Part shown: positions 1 to 11,986 of the stretch, in pieces | Position numbering within the stretch: position 1 is the first letter of the stretch | How the letters are laid out: each line of letters starts with the position of its first letter | DNA from: Theropithecus gelada | Lineage: Eukaryota; Chordata; Mammalia; Primates; Cercopithecidae | DNA: 64,000 nucleotides | NCBI RefSeq assembly: GCF_003255815.1 | Contig: NC_037681.1 | Location: forward strand, 64,975,438 to 65,039,437 | Reading direction: 5' to 3' | Program-made: the position numbers and the translations under genes | Notes under the pieces: model-generated | Seen by the model: only the letters and a program-made list of their open reading frames with translations | Database searches by the model: none | What the model was told of the DNA's origin: nothing

Positions 1-1141
1 TTGCTTTATGAAGTGCTAATCAAACTATTGATGGTTTAAAAATTATTTGATAATAATGATTTTGCTTTTTGTTTTTATTCTTCTTCATGAGATGTTTTTT
101 TCCTGGGGCAAGTTGATGAAGACGTTTTTGGCCACCTGATTTTTGCCTGTTGCCATTGACTTTTCCTTTTTGAAGTGTGACTAAGCTTTGAGAGCTCCTT
201 CTTTGGTAATTCATAGAAGAAAAAGCCTTGGAAAAAATATTTGTACTTGATTTTAAGGGGTAACAAAATTTCTTTGTTGTTTGTTTTTTGGAATTGTGTT
301 AAAGAAAATTATGAAATTGTAATGACTAAGTGCATATTTTTGAAGGGTTTTACTTTGTTTATTTCCTTCATCAAAAAAATAAGCAAACCAGTAACTGTTA
401 ACCCTAATTTATTTTTACTCTTCAAGTGACATTACTTTTAACTGGCTACATTTGGATAATAAAAGCCATGGATTTTAAACCACTTAGTAATTTGGTTTCA
501 TTTTTAACACAAATAACACCTTTTCATCCATTTTATATAAACTTCAAACAACATATGTTTTAACTTACTGCCAAATAAGAAGAAATGTGTTACATTAAAG
601 TGCATGTTGTTTGCCTGCGCATTTGGAAATACCATTCATTTTATAGCAATTTTGAGTTATTTTTCTGTCACTTTGTATTCCTATTCAAAGAGACATACAG
701 AAACCCTCACTCAAAACAACTCCCTTAGGGTTTACTCTTGGATGTCAGTAGACATGAATGGGAGGTACCGCATACAACAAGCTTAGGTCATGGAAATGTC
801 AACTCTTGGTGACTTGCATTTATTATTATCCTTTGAATTGTGTCCTCTTGAAATTTTGTGAGTGGTATTTTAATGTATTTCTTTTATGTTTTAGGTGGGC
901 AAAAGAGAAAGACCACCTCACTTTTTTTCCCCCTCTTCCCTCTGTTTATGTACAAAAATGAGATACTCTCATTCTCTAGAATTTGATCCAAATTTTAAAA
1001 CTGTTGCTAAGGGATAATGGTCATACAGAATGTGAAATGTTAATAACATAAAAAACTAAGACCTAAAAATGGAAACATTTTCAGTGCTAAGATGCAATTC
1101 AAAGTGTTGGATTGTTTTTAAATTAATGAGGAAGTATTTTT
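1..1141. other. Low-copy AT-rich sequence, no gene seen
   Basis: No repeat family, splice-flanked coding segment or RNA gene is recognisable. Short open frames (for example on the minus strand at 20-266) are lysine-rich translations of AT-rich DNA with no family resemblance I can name. Confidence 0.5.
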
Positions 1142-1158
1142 TAAAGCCCTTTTTCTTT

Positions 1159-1448
1159 TTTTTTTTGAGACGGAGTCCCGCTCTGCCGCCCAGGCTGGAG
1201 TGCAGTGGCGTGATCTCAGCTCACTGCAAGCTCCGCCTCCCGGGTTCACGCCATTCTCCTGCCTCAGCCTCCCGAGTAGCTGGGACTACAGGCACCCGCC
1301 ACCTCGCCCGGCTAGTTTTTTGTATTTTTTAGTAGACACGGGGTTTCACCGTGTTAGCCAGGATGGTCTCGATCTCCTGACCTCGTGATCCGCCCGTCTC
1401 GGCCTCCCAAAGTGCTGGGATTACAGGCTTGAGCCACCGCACCCGGCC
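1159..1448 (-). mobile_element. AluY, Old World monkey type (AluYR)
   Basis: This is a full-length antisense Alu with 'cctcgcccggctagttttt' and 'ggcttgagccaccg', the young cercopithecid signature. A perfect 17 bp target-site duplication, 'taaagccctttttcttt', lies at 1142-1158 and 1449-1465. That marks an intact target-primed insertion. Confidence 0.93.
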
Positions 1449-1621
1449 TAAAGCCCTTTTTCTTTAGGATCTTAAATTTTACCCAGAGAACGTGGATTCT
1501 TTTAAAGAACACAGGTTAGAGTTAATTAAAACCTACCAATTAGCATAGGAAAGAGAGACTTTATTATGACAGGTAAGGTTTAGATAGAATTTATAATTAG
1601 TAAATTGGAAAAATTAAAAAC

Positions 1622-1832
1622 ATCCCCAGGAAGCTTTCTCTGACCTCTCACCACCTGTCCTTGTTGGGTTAGGTGCCTGCCACTCCGTGAAGCTCAAGTA
1701 ATCAGAGCACTATGCTTAGCACATCCTCACTAGTCCGTGAGCTCTTTCAAGGCAGGTACTGTATCTTATTTGGCTTAGTTTTCTCATCCATCTCACACAG
1801 TATTTGCTCAGGAAGTATCTGTTGAATGAACA
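1622..1832 (+). repeat. L2 3' end
   Basis: The sequence follows the L2 3' region: 'ctttctctgacct', then 'gagctctttcaaggcaggta', ending 'ctgttgaatgaacat'. It is diverged and has no detectable TSD, as expected for this ancient LINE. Confidence 0.65.
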
Positions 1833-1982
1833 TCAGGTGTAGAGTGATGATGGATAGACCCTAATTATGTCCACATCCATGTAATAAAATGAGCAATATA
1901 TTTAGGTTTGAAAATAATCTCACTACTTTTTTAAAGAAATAAATGCCTCTGCAGTCTTTCTGAAATAATTGATTTTTATTTT

Positions 1983-2268
1983 TAGACAGGTTCTTGCTCT
2001 GTCACCCAGGCTAGAATGGTAGTAGCGTGATCATAGGTCACTGTAGCCTTGAACTCCTGAGCTTAAGCAATCCTCCTGCCTCAGCCTCCTGAGTAGCCCG
2101 GACTACAGGTGCATGCCACCTGCCCAGCTAATTTTTAAAATTTTTTTGATAGTGGTGAGGATCTTGCTATGTTGCCCAGGCTGGTCTTGAACTCCTGGCC
2201 TCAAGCAATCCGCCTGCCTTGGTCTACCAAAGTGCTGGGATTAAAGATGTGAGCCACCGTGCACAACC
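1983..2268 (-). mobile_element. AluJ
   Basis: This is an antisense dimeric Alu with older AluJ-like diverged positions. An imperfect 19 bp TSD flanks it: 'aataattgatttttatttt' at 1964-1982 and 'aataactgatatttatttt' at 2269-2287. Confidence 0.9.
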
Positions 2269-2449
2269 AATAACTGATATTTATTTTGAGGACTGATTAG
2301 AAGTTTTAAAATTTAAAAAAATTCATTGCAGTTTTGTAATATGTGAAAAAAAATCATGAAAATATATTATTAAAAATGTCATCACAATTCTGATAACCTA
2401 ACTTTGGGTTTCTAAAAGCTTTTGTAGTGTTAATATTAATACTGTCCTT

Positions 2450-2590
2450 TATTGGTGGCCAAGGATGTCAGTTGGAAACAATTCTTACTGCTAGTTGTTG
2501 GCAAGTTACATGAGCAAGGGAGATTTGGACCCAGGCTGAAATCTCTAGTCAGGCTCCATTCTTTAGCAGCTGTCACAGTGTAGCTCCAGC
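2450..2590 (-). repeat. MIR fragment
   Basis: The run 'ggcaagttacatgagcaagg ... ggacccaggctgaa ... gtcaggctccattctttagc' follows the reverse complement of the MIR core. It is strongly diverged. Confidence 0.5.
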
Positions 2591-4540
2591 AGTGGGATGT
2601 ACATTTCTTGTTCCGCATTATGAGCCCACAAAGAAAGCCACCAGTGAACAGGACCAGCTAAAAGTTTTATTCTCCTTCTGTTGGGTTGCTTTTGAGTAGA
2701 TCCAGTTTCATTTTTATTAGTGATTCAGTTTCTTCCATGTATAATCACATATCTTTGGCAGAATCTCTTACTTTCTTATGAAATCTAATACCTACTAACT
2801 CAAAGTAAAGAACAATGAATAACCCTTAAATACAGAGGATTTAGTTTTTTCCCTCCTGCATTCAGAATAAGGCCATGGTTGCACTAGGCCATACCCAAGT
2901 TAATAATTTGTAAAATGCCAAAGCGTTTGAAGCTTTTCAGATTTCTGTTGTAAAAGTCCTCAGTACAATTTTACACTATCCTTTATATTGACCAACCTAA
3001 AGATTTGACTATTAATTTAACCAGCATTATTGTACTTTTCCTCTGGAATAAATCAGGGCTTTTTAAATGAATTGATCCCTTACTGTCTTATAACAATAAA
3101 GCATATTCAGCAGTCATATTTTTCCGATACTATTGCACAATATTGTCAATACTTGAAGAGAAGAACAGCTGTTGTCTAGGCAGTGAAGGTTAAAGGTAAA
3201 CACTTCCTACCGATTCAAAGAAACACAGGCACCCTATTTATTATGTATTTGTAAGTAGAGCTCAGCAGAGTATTGCCACGTTTAATGTATGTTTCATAGA
3301 GTAACAAAAGGATTTTCCACTTTTGACTAATACAGTTTTTAGAGCTCATCCTTGTAGGTGACTTGTACATATGCCCTGCAGGCACACAGTAAATATTAGC
3401 TGATGATGAGAGATGAATATCCTTGCTTTTCAGTTCTGAACATGAGATAACCAAGCCTTTTAGGTAGAGTTAATTAATATCTGGTCGTCTTCTACGTTCC
3501 TAAGGGAATATGACTTTGAATTCTCTCTCTTCGTCATGATAAATGTGTAGTCACAAATGTAGTGTTCCAGTTTTGGGCTTGGAAAATGAAGTTTAAATGA
3601 ATAATGGTAATCCATGGTAATAGAAATGCTTAGTTCTACTGGGTGTTTAAGTCTAATGTGTAGGCGTCTGGGGACTCTGATACACTGATTTACTTGTAGG
3701 TAAAAACCTTTAGAGCTGCTGGCAGTGTGTTTTGTTGGGATCGTTTGTTGCATTTTTAGTGTAACAGTGGACTTAGAAGTTAAATGTCAACCTTTGGCTG
3801 AAATAATCTGCTAGTCAAAGACCTTGGACATTTAGGGGTTTTTTAATTGGAAGTGGGAGGATACCCTCATTTATTATTCATAGCTACAGTATATTAGTTA
3901 TTATTCTTTTGTTAAAAATGTGACAAAATTAAAGGCAAATATAGTTTTAAAGTCTCCAGAGTAAATTAGGAAAGTGATTTCATACATCTCCAAAAATTTC
4001 ATTAGCTGATTGAGTATTTTACCTCAATTAATATTGGAAATGTTGAAAGATAACTAGACATCACTGTTTCACTAGAAATATTTTGTGTATGTTTATTTTT
4101 TATTATCAGAAAAATAAATACTATAGATTGGACAGTGTTCATTTCTCATAAATGGAAAAGTACATTGTTCTTTTACTAGCCAGGATTGGAAGAAGGTACT
4201 TGGGATAAGAAATAAAAATGAATGTGTACAGTTCAGTATGTGTAGTGGGATGGATTCAGGAAATTCATTCTTTCATATTTCATTTTTCTAAACGTTTTTT
4301 TATGTAGGCATGACAAAAGAGAGAGTAAAAAAATTCCCATTTTGTAAAAAAGCAAACATATTTGTATAGATATAGTAAAGATATACCTGAAAGTTACATA
4401 CCAAATTATTAACTGTTCTTTTGGGGGAATAAACCTCTAACCAGTGACCTTTTCTTTTTTAAAATTTTTATGCCTTCTTATTATTTGATTTTATTTTGAG
4501 GAGCATGTATTATCCCTGTAATTAAAAAAAAATTAAGGAA
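2590..4540. other. Low-copy sequence, no gene seen
   Basis: There is no recognisable transposon and no convincing exon. Several AATAAA-like hexamers occur, as expected by chance in AT-rich DNA. Short minus-strand frames at 3215-3454 and 3460-3753 lack any recognisable domain. Confidence 0.45.
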
Positions 4541-4548
4541 CCAGGCAA

Positions 4549-4583
<35 letters not shown>
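4549..4583. repeat. (GA)n(GACA)n microsatellite
   Basis: A GA dinucleotide run passes directly into four or five GACA tetramers. It lies immediately before a GC-richer patch. Confidence 0.9.
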
Positions 4584-4584
<1 letters not shown>

Positions 4585-4589
4585 TGTAT

Positions 4590-4790
4590 GAAGGGCTATA
4601 GGCAGCCGCAGAAGAGCGAGAAAGGCAAAGACCAAGTGGGCATCAGAGCTGGATCCCGACATGGGGAGCAATTCAGACACCTGCTGGGCATCGGGGCAGG
4701 GTGAAGTCTTCCTACCAGAAGAGGAATCTGGAGCCCAGGCCAGCGGGGAAGTGGGGGGACCTGTGTGGGCTAGGGAGTAGGTCTGTAAAG
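4590..4790. other. GC-rich low-copy patch
   Basis: About 200 bp of markedly higher GC sits within very AT-rich surroundings. It starts after the GA/GACA microsatellite and runs through 'cagccgcagaagagcgagaa' and 'ggatcccgacatgggg'. I do not recognise the family. It could be an old LTR or DNA-transposon piece, or unique sequence. Confidence 0.45.
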
Positions 4791-7512
4791 TGGAATGTTG
4801 TGGTAGAGTAAGACTGGAAGGGTAAGGTCATTCATTATGGAGATAGTCTGAAATAAAGACATCAGTGATCATGGACTGTAGTTAGGATATAAGCATTTTG
4901 TGCAAGAGTTTGATGCTTGTTTCCTTTATATTTTTACCCTGGAGAGCCCTTTAGAGTTCAAGTGTGTGTCTATTGAGAGAGACCCATCGTAGCCTTTATT
5001 TATTTATCATTACTATTTATTAGAAAATGAGCAATGCTTAACCTCTCTAGATAGCTTTCATGCAGTGACATGACTTCATGTTGTAGAGTTTGCCAGTTAT
5101 ATGAACATGTAGAAATGTAGCTATTCAGTTTCTCAGTTTTGGTGTTGACCCATGTCAAATATTTTTTTAAATTGTCTAATATGAGATTGGGCTCTTACAC
5201 TGAGAAACTGAAGTAAAACAAGCTCTTTATTAACAGAGTAGGTTGACTAATCCTTTGCTAGAGTAAATATGAGGAGCTACATCAACACACATGTACATTC
5301 TCTATGTAAGGTTAAGATGTGTGTAGCTAAATATATTCATTAGTATCACTTAGGAGATGCTCTTTCTTTTGTCATGTTTCTTTGGCAAAAGCTAGCAGTT
5401 CTGTTAGCAGTGGTTTTGATGATAAAATCCTGTAATTCAAGAGGTTGGCTTATTCAACTAAACAACTGCTACCTTGGGCAATACTGGACCAACTGCGAGG
5501 GGACTGTTTTCTTGAGACCTGGAAAGCTGTTCTGTTTGCTAAACAAAGGAATTGTTGATTTCAGTGATTTAATTCCCCTTTTGGCTAAAGGCTGCTGAAT
5601 GAAAACAGTGCTTGTTTGGGAAGGAATCTGTTGCTAAGGCAACTGATATCTCCTTAATTATTGGCCAATATTCCCAAATGAGATTGGTCTCTTTTGATTG
5701 TTGGAAATAACCAAATTATCCTGAGCACTTTCAAGTCTTGAATTTTGTGGTAATGGCAGGGGATGGGGGAGGGATTTCTCTCAAGTATATAATCAGATAT
5801 CTCCCATTTGGGTTGGCATAGTGTGGGCACTATGTTTATGAGGGTAAAAATACAGATGATATTTGCAAAACCTCTTTTATTGTAAGAGACCTTGTTACTT
5901 AAGACCAGTTGCAGTTCTGAAATGAGTGACCTATGTTCAATCTTTTTTTAAAAAATGAATTGATTTCTGTAAGAAAATATAATACATCTAATCATTTATC
6001 CTCAAGAATAGGCAGATATACGGAGAAACTTGTATTATTTGAATGATGCTAACAAGGACTGTCTTCAGAAGTGTCTGCAGCCATTTATTTGAGGTTCTTT
6101 ACTTGAATGTTTCTAGCAGTGCATATGCTGACCTTGGAGAGTGACCTCTTTTCTGTCTATTACTTTGAAGGATCATGTAAAAGACCTGTGGTTTCTTGTC
6201 TCTTGGCAGTACAGTTGTTTGATCACTTAAAATTAATTGAAGCTTTGAATATAGTCAGGCTCAAGTTCTAGTGTATTCATATCATACTTTGTAATTGCTC
6301 TCTAGTGTGAAGGACATACTAAAAAATAAGTACAATTCTTACAAAATGGAAATTTGTCTTTATAATTTTATTGTACATCTTTTAAATTCTTATTGTGAAT
6401 CATAGAGATCACACATTATTATCTCATGTCCTTACAACAAAACAGAAATTCACTGTTCTTTGGTACTTGTCCTGTGACAAGTCTGGTGAGCACTGATGAA
6501 ATTCTTCTAATATTACTCAGGGTATCCCAGATCTTCCAGTTGAGTGAATATGAGGTTCTGAAGTGTGACTGTTTATGATTTCTGTGTTGTGGAACCACGA
6601 GAATTTTGTAGGAGTCTCACATGAAAGGCTTTTGGCACAATAGCACTGAGTAAAATCTGTTTTGTGATACTTTTGAATGGTCATAGTTCTTACTCAGGAT
6701 TAGTCTTTCCATGTTTCATTCATAGAGATAACATTGGCTTTACACCTTGGGTTGAATTGAATATAAAAAGCTTTGTACTATGTACTGGAACAATACTTGA
6801 GTTAAATTTCATGTACATATTTATTATCTATTCTAGACTTATGAAATTTCACTCTTCATTTTAAATAGCTTCAAGAAGTAAATACAAGATTCACTTGATG
6901 AAAATATTAAAATACACGAAAAGGACAATATCCTGCGAAACTGTTGACTAAAATATAGGCACAGAACCACAGAATATAAGTTCAAAGCTCTGTCCCTACA
7001 TGTCTGTAGAGTATCATTAATCTAGTTCTCACTAGGATTTTACAGTATCTAAGTAGATTTTACACTATCTACTGAAGTTTTTCCATACCAGACTATAAAT
7101 ATAAATATACAGTTAAATCTGTGATACATTTTGAATTAGCCTCCCTTTTTGGAACTCTTTTGAGCTTGTCTTATTCAAAACATGTTGAAGTATGAACTAT
7201 CAGACTTCAAAAACATTATTCTTTGAAAACCATTTTTGTGCTATAATTTAAAATTCCTTGATATTTACAATTATTTCAAAGATTTTTGTTGTAGTCATCC
7301 AGTTTATGAGATTAATTTTTTCCTGGATTTTTGTAGGAAAAAAACAACTTTTTAAAATAAGGCAATATAAAGAGAATTTATGTATTTACATTGATTAGAT
7401 CATAAAAATTTGACCCAAGTTATTATATATGTTAAATTCTATGAATTTATTACTTTGTTTTGTCACATATTAGTTGACTTAATTTTCCATCATTTCCACA
7501 TTTTGCCCTTTT
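4790..7512. other. Repeat-poor low-copy sequence
   Basis: No transposon is recognisable across about 2.7 kb. It contains the X-box/CCAAT pair listed separately. An open frame at 5374-5598 starts with a hydrophobic stretch (MFLWQKLAVLLAVVLMI) but has no family resemblance and no sign of being an exon. Confidence 0.45.
5630..5669 (-). promoter_or_regulatory. RFX X-box plus CCAAT palindrome (candidate)
   Basis: On the minus strand, 5643-5630 reads GTTGCCTTAGCAAC, an exact match to the RFX consensus GTNRCC-N2-RGYAAC. Sixteen bases further on the plus strand, 5660-5669 is ATTGGCCAAT, a perfect palindrome with an NF-Y CCAAT core on each strand. The order X then Y resembles MHC-II-type and RFX-regulated modules. 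Spacing here is 16 bp, shorter than in the class II promoters I recall. No promoter or transcript is visible. Confidence 0.4.
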
Positions 7513-7521
7513 CTCAGATTC

Positions 7522-7793
7522 TCTTTTTTTTTTTTTTTTGGAGTCTGGCTCTGTTGCCCAGGCTGGAGTGCAGTGGCACAATTTTGACTCATTGTAACCT
7601 TTGCCTCTTGGTTTCAAACAATTCTCCTGCCTCAGCCTCCCGAGTAACTGGGATTATAGGCACACACCACCACACCCAGCTAATTTTTGTATTTTTAGTA
7701 GAGATGGGGTTTTACCGTGTTGAACCTCAAATGATCCTCCCACTTCGGCCTCCCAAAGTGCTGGGATTACAGGCATGAGTCACCATGCCCAGC
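7522..7793 (-). mobile_element. AluS-like with internal deletion
   Basis: This is an antisense Alu with a poly-T start. The segment normally reading 'ggccaggctggtctcgaact' is missing: 'accgtgttg' runs straight into 'aacctcaaatgatcc'. Imperfect TSD: 'ctcagattc' at 7513-7521 and 'ctcaaattc' at 7794-7802. Confidence 0.85.
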
Positions 7794-7802
7794 CTCAAAT
7801 TC

Positions 7803-8536
7803 ACTGAAGATCAAAGATATAGAGAGAATATTTTATTAGCAATTTCTTAGCTTTTTTAAAAAAAACTGATATATTTGTTTGTTTGTTTTTTCCCAGAGAT
7901 TTGTACTTAGTACTAACTTCAGTTTGCATAATATATATTTATATATCCAATGTGAATAATTTATATACATACCTATGACAAATCTTAATTTTTATATACA
8001 AATATATGGCAGTGTTCTTTTTCTTTCTGCAACGGTCGGTTTTTTCCTTCAATTCAAGACTAATTCAGTATTTTATTTACCTTTATTTATAGCCATGTGT
8101 GGTATCTTTCTTTTGAGAAAGCATTGACACTCTTGCTATTAAACACTTTCATTGGGTGAGATGGAACTGTTGTTGACTGTACATTATGTGTGTGCCAGAG
8201 AATATAAAGGAACAATGGAGATATGTCCCATCACAATTTTGCAAGGGTCTATTTTAAATGCTACGTGTTTCTACTAGAATATAGAGCTGTAATTTGGAGC
8301 AGGAGTGAAGAAAGAGACTTGTGGAATTTAAGTTTCCTATCTCCTATCTCCTAACTCACTGGGAGGTTGGGTCTTCATTGTGAAGTCTCTCATGTATACC
8401 TGTTAAATGAATTTGTATATCTTTTGTCCTATAAAAAATTAATTAATAAAGGACTTGGACAAATTGAAACACTGGGTCTACTCAGGGAATATTTTTATAG
8501 GCGCAGTTCGAATGTTTGAATTAGGACATAACATTA
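7803..8536. other. AT-rich low-copy sequence
   Basis: The stretch has short TA-rich runs around 7930-8010 and no recognisable gene or transposon. Confidence 0.4.
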
Positions 8537-8548
8537 GAAAACGTAAAG

Positions 8549-8754
8549 AAGCTGGGCATGGTGGCTTGTGCTTCTGGTCCCAGCAGGAGGCTGAGGTAGA
8601 AGTTTCGCTTGAGCCTAGGAGTTGGAGTTGAAGGTTGCAGTGAGCTATAATTACATCACGGCATTCCAAACTGGGCAATAGAGTAGGGGGTTGGGTTGGA
8701 GGCGAAACAAGAAGAAAATGATACAACAAAAACAAAAAAGCAAAACAACAAAAA
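8549..8754 (+). mobile_element. FLAM-like or AluJ monomer
   Basis: A single Alu monomer ('ctgggcatggtggcttgtgc' to 'actgggcaatagagtag') is followed by a long degenerate A-rich tail. TSD 'gaaaacgtaaag' at 8537-8548 and 'gaaaatgtaaag' at 8755-8766 shows that the monomer inserted as one unit. Confidence 0.8.
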
Positions 8755-8804
8755 GAAAATGTAAAGGCTATGTAAGTCTTGCCTCAGGCAAAAATGATCA
8801 AATA

Positions 8805-9045
8805 GGCCAGGCACAGTGGCTCACACGTGTAATCCCAGCCTGGTCAACATGGTGAAACCTGTCTCTACAAAAAATACAAAATATTAGCTGGGCGTGGTGG
8901 CAGGTGCCTGTAATCCCAACTACTCAGGAGGCTGAGGCAGGAGAATTACTTGAACCCAGGGGGCGGAGGGTGCAGTGAGCCGAGATCGCACCACTATACT
9001 TCAGCCTGGGCAACAGAGTTGAGACTCTGTCTTAAAAAAAAAAAA
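8805..9045 (+). mobile_element. AluS with 5' internal deletion
   Basis: The Alu starts 'ggccaggcacagtggctca'. 'taatcccag' then joins directly to 'cctggtcaacatgg', removing about 60 bp of the left arm. The right arm and poly-A tail are present. Confidence 0.85.
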
Positions 9046-10570
9046 CAAAAATTACCGAATAAATACGCATTTATCATTAGTGTTTCCCAACTTAGATTTG
9101 AATTGTTTCATCTCTCCCCTAACCCCTGCCCTGTGCTCTTGTGTGCCCTGTGACTGATTAGTATCCTTGTCTCTGTCACTCCAGGTCTGCTCTTTTTCCT
9201 TTTCCCTTTCTGCACTTCAAGCCTTCCCTACCTCCCATGCCCTTGTACCCTTTCACTTTCTTTAAAAATGGCCAGTGCTTCATTTCAGTCCCACTGTGTC
9301 CATTCTCCAGAAATTAATCTGATTTACTAATCACCATTAAATTGATAATGCTTGATAATGTCTTGCCTTGATCTAGTTTGCCATTTTAATTAGAATTTTA
9401 ACTTAGCTTTTTAGAGAAGAGCATTTCAAGACATACCACCTTGATTGTTGGACCTGGGTTTCGATAATATTTCAAGCTGGTTCATAAAGGTGTTTATTTT
9501 AAAGGAAAAAGAACACTGAGAGCCCAGCATGCATATCCACCTTCAAGATTTAATAATATGAGATTTCAACTGTCCCTTAAGGAAAGCTGATTTTAGAAGA
9601 GAGAAGGTAAAACTATTCAATAATTATGATCCATAATAAAATATATTATAGTTCCTTATTCTTAGCCAATTAAAGGAAAATATTATATATTAATAGGATC
9701 TGTAATTTGGGGGATAGAAAACATTTTTAACTCATCTAATTATTTTTAGTTTTTGTGATGATGACTACTGATCTGTCCTGTGCTATGTGTAATTCTTTGT
9801 CACAGTTTTATTAGCATATATTATAGCCAAATGCTTGTTTGTTATATTATGAAGAGGGCATTTTTATTCTGTTCTGTGTTATTTTTCTTACCAAAAAAAG
9901 GAAACAAAAAACTAAAGTCTATTAAAAAAAAGCTTATTTCATTATTTTAAAAAACTCTTTCCCATATTCCATATTTCTTTTGTTAGTGTAATAACCAATT
10001 TTTTTTTCCAGAAATTTAACCTCTCTCCTGCTTGTGTCGTTCAGGTTTGGCCCAAAAGCAAACAATGGAAGTACTTCTGACCTACCTTTGTTAGAAACTT
10101 TGCATATCTAAATCATTGCTTGCAGGAGTGTGAGGGAAAGTAAGAGTAAAGAGGATAGAATATATAAAAGAGATTGCCTTGTCCTAAGATATTGATGGTC
10201 TATTGGGAAATCAGATAACCACATACGACACACTATCAGCAAGGCAGATTAATTTTAAGTTCTACGATATGTGAAAAAGTTAATAGTATCAGTCTTCAGA
10301 GAGAAAAGAGAAATTACAGCAGGCTTGAGATGTCATAGAAGTTTTAGACTAAACTTTGGTGGACAGATAAAAGGGAAGAGGACCTTTGAGATGAAAATCT
10401 TAAAATATTCCTATCAGAATTCTCAGCCCAAAGATGATACATGCAACAAACTGAGAAAAAGAGAAAAAAAAATCGCTTCTAGGCTTCCTCATTTGTTCAC
10501 ATGAAGTCTGTCCAAACCCAGTGGACAGACTTGTAGTTTCAAGCACCCTTGAAGTTGTAGTTTCAAGACT
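9046..10570. other. Low-copy sequence, possible L2 remnants
   Basis: No gene is seen. The part at about 10110-10500 has the purine-rich style of reverse-complement L2 sequence but is too diverged to assign. Confidence 0.3.
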
Positions 10571-11043
10571 TGTCATAGAGCTTAGGCTGCTATGACAAAA
10601 TACCCTAGACTGGTTGGCTTAAACAACAGAAATCTATTTCTCACCCTTCTGGAGGCTGGGAAATCTGAGATCAAGGTGCCCCCAGATCCTGTTCTTGCTG
10701 AGTTCATCTCCTGGCTTGTCTTAGAAGGGCTGTCTTTTCCTTATGTTCTTATGTGGCTTTTCCTTGGTGAATTTACTTGTGGCGAGAGAGAGAGAGAGAG
10801 AGAGAGAGGAAAAGAGAGAGGGGAAGAGAGGGTGGTGAGAGAGAGCGAGAAAGAAAGGGGAAGGGGGAGAGAGTGTTGTCTCCTCTTTTTGTAAGGGCAC
10901 GGATGCTATTATGAAGGCCCTATCTTCGTGACCTTCTCTAAGCTTTATTACTTCCCGAAGGCCCTATCTTCAAATACCATCACATTAGGTTTTAGGGCTT
11001 CAACATATCAATTTTGAGGGACACAAACATTCAGACCATAACA
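10571..11043 (-). mobile_element. MLT1-type MaLR solo LTR
   Basis: The sequence runs 'tatgacaaaataccctagac', 'ggcttaaacaacagaaa', 'ttctggaggctgggaaatc', to 'ggccctatcttcaaatacca' and 'ttcagaccataaca'. This is the reverse complement of an MLT1 LTR, which ends TGT...ACA. No internal retroviral sequence flanks it. The LTR's purine/pyrimidine tract has expanded into a microsatellite. Confidence 0.8.
10784..10870. repeat. (GA)n purine microsatellite inside an LTR
   Basis: An almost pure GA/GGA/GAAA purine run of about 85 bp is embedded in the MLT1-type LTR at its normally short CT-rich tract. Confidence 0.85.
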
Positions 11044-11353
11044 CAACCCAGAACTCATCTGTGTTATGGCCAGTCCCACCCTTGCCTTAATTCCCTATCT
11101 TCCCCTAGTATTCTAGAAGATAAGATACACTGCTCAAATGACTTAGGACTTAGTCCAGACTTAACTTAGGGTGCTCCCTTTAGGGTCATATGTTGTATTA
11201 GTTCAGATTTCAAGTATTTATAGATATTTTTGAATTTATGTTTAATTCTTTATTCAAAATGAGCTTTTTGAGAGCTTATAATAGGCTTACCTTATGATTC
11301 CATAAAAGTGAATATTTAGCTTTAGACAAATGTAGTTTGTTTAACAACTGTTT

Positions 11354-11677
11354 TTTTGTTTGTTTGTTTGTTTTTGTTTTTGTTTCTTTTTTTGAGACGG
11401 AGTCTCACTGTGTCGCCCAGGCTGGAGTGCAGTGGCCGGATCTCAGCTCACTGCAAGCTCCGCCTCTCGGGTTTACGCCATTCTCCTGCCTCAGCCTCCC
11501 GAGTAGCTGGGACTACAGGCGCCCGCCACCTCGCCCGGCTAGTTTTTTGTATTTTTTTTAGTAGAGACGGGGTTTCACCGTGTTAGCCAGGATGGTCTCG
11601 ATCTCCTGACCTCATGATCCACCCGTCTCGGTCTCCCAAAGTGCTGGGATTACAGGCTTGAGCCACCGCGCCCGGCC
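11354..11677 (-). mobile_element. AluYR (Old World monkey type)
   Basis: This antisense Alu carries 'gtggccggatctcagctcac', the complement of the diagnostic 'gagatccggccac', together with 'cctcgcccggctagttttt' and 'ggcttgagccaccgcg'. Short TSD 'aacaac' at about 11343 and 11678. Confidence 0.92.
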
Positions 11678-11729
11678 AACAACCATTTAATGGATGCCAA
11701 TGGTGTGCTTATTTCTGATTTTTTGTGTC

Positions 11730-11986
11730 TAGGGGTTTGTTCAGTTTCCTATACCTCTTACAAGGGCAGAATTGAGGTGGGGCCTTTGAGTTTCTCTGCC
11801 TCCTTGCCAGCCTTTGGTGTTGCTGTTATGTTTATTTTAGCCATTTTAATAGATGTATGGTGATATCTCATTATGGTTTTAATTTGCATTTCCTTAATGA
11901 CTGATGGTGTCAAAGATCTCTTAATGTGTTTATTTTCCATCCGTATATCCTTTTTTGAGAAATACCTGTTCATGTGTTTTGCCCAT
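11730..11986 (-). mobile_element. L1 ORF2 3' segment, part 1
   Basis: The reverse complement encodes the ORF2 C-terminal region. Minus-strand residues over 11758-11973 include ENKHIKRS and KEMQIKTIMRYHHTSIKMAK. The element continues at 12411 after an LTR insertion. Confidence 0.85.

Noticed and set aside
20..266. Lysine-rich minus-strand frames that looked like a ribosomal or nuclear-protein retrocopy
   Set aside because: I could not match them to any protein, and no poly-A tail or TSD is seen. The Lys content follows from AT richness.
4500..4790. GC-rich patch considered as a CpG island or promoter
   Set aside because: Too short, few CpG dinucleotides, and no promoter motif or downstream exon.
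5374..5598. 74-codon frame starting with a hydrophobic signal-like stretch (MFLWQKLAVLLAVVLMI), close to the X-box
   Set aside because: No family resemblance, no polyadenylation or splice context, and frames of this length are expected by chance here. The X-box lies downstream, not upstream, of it.
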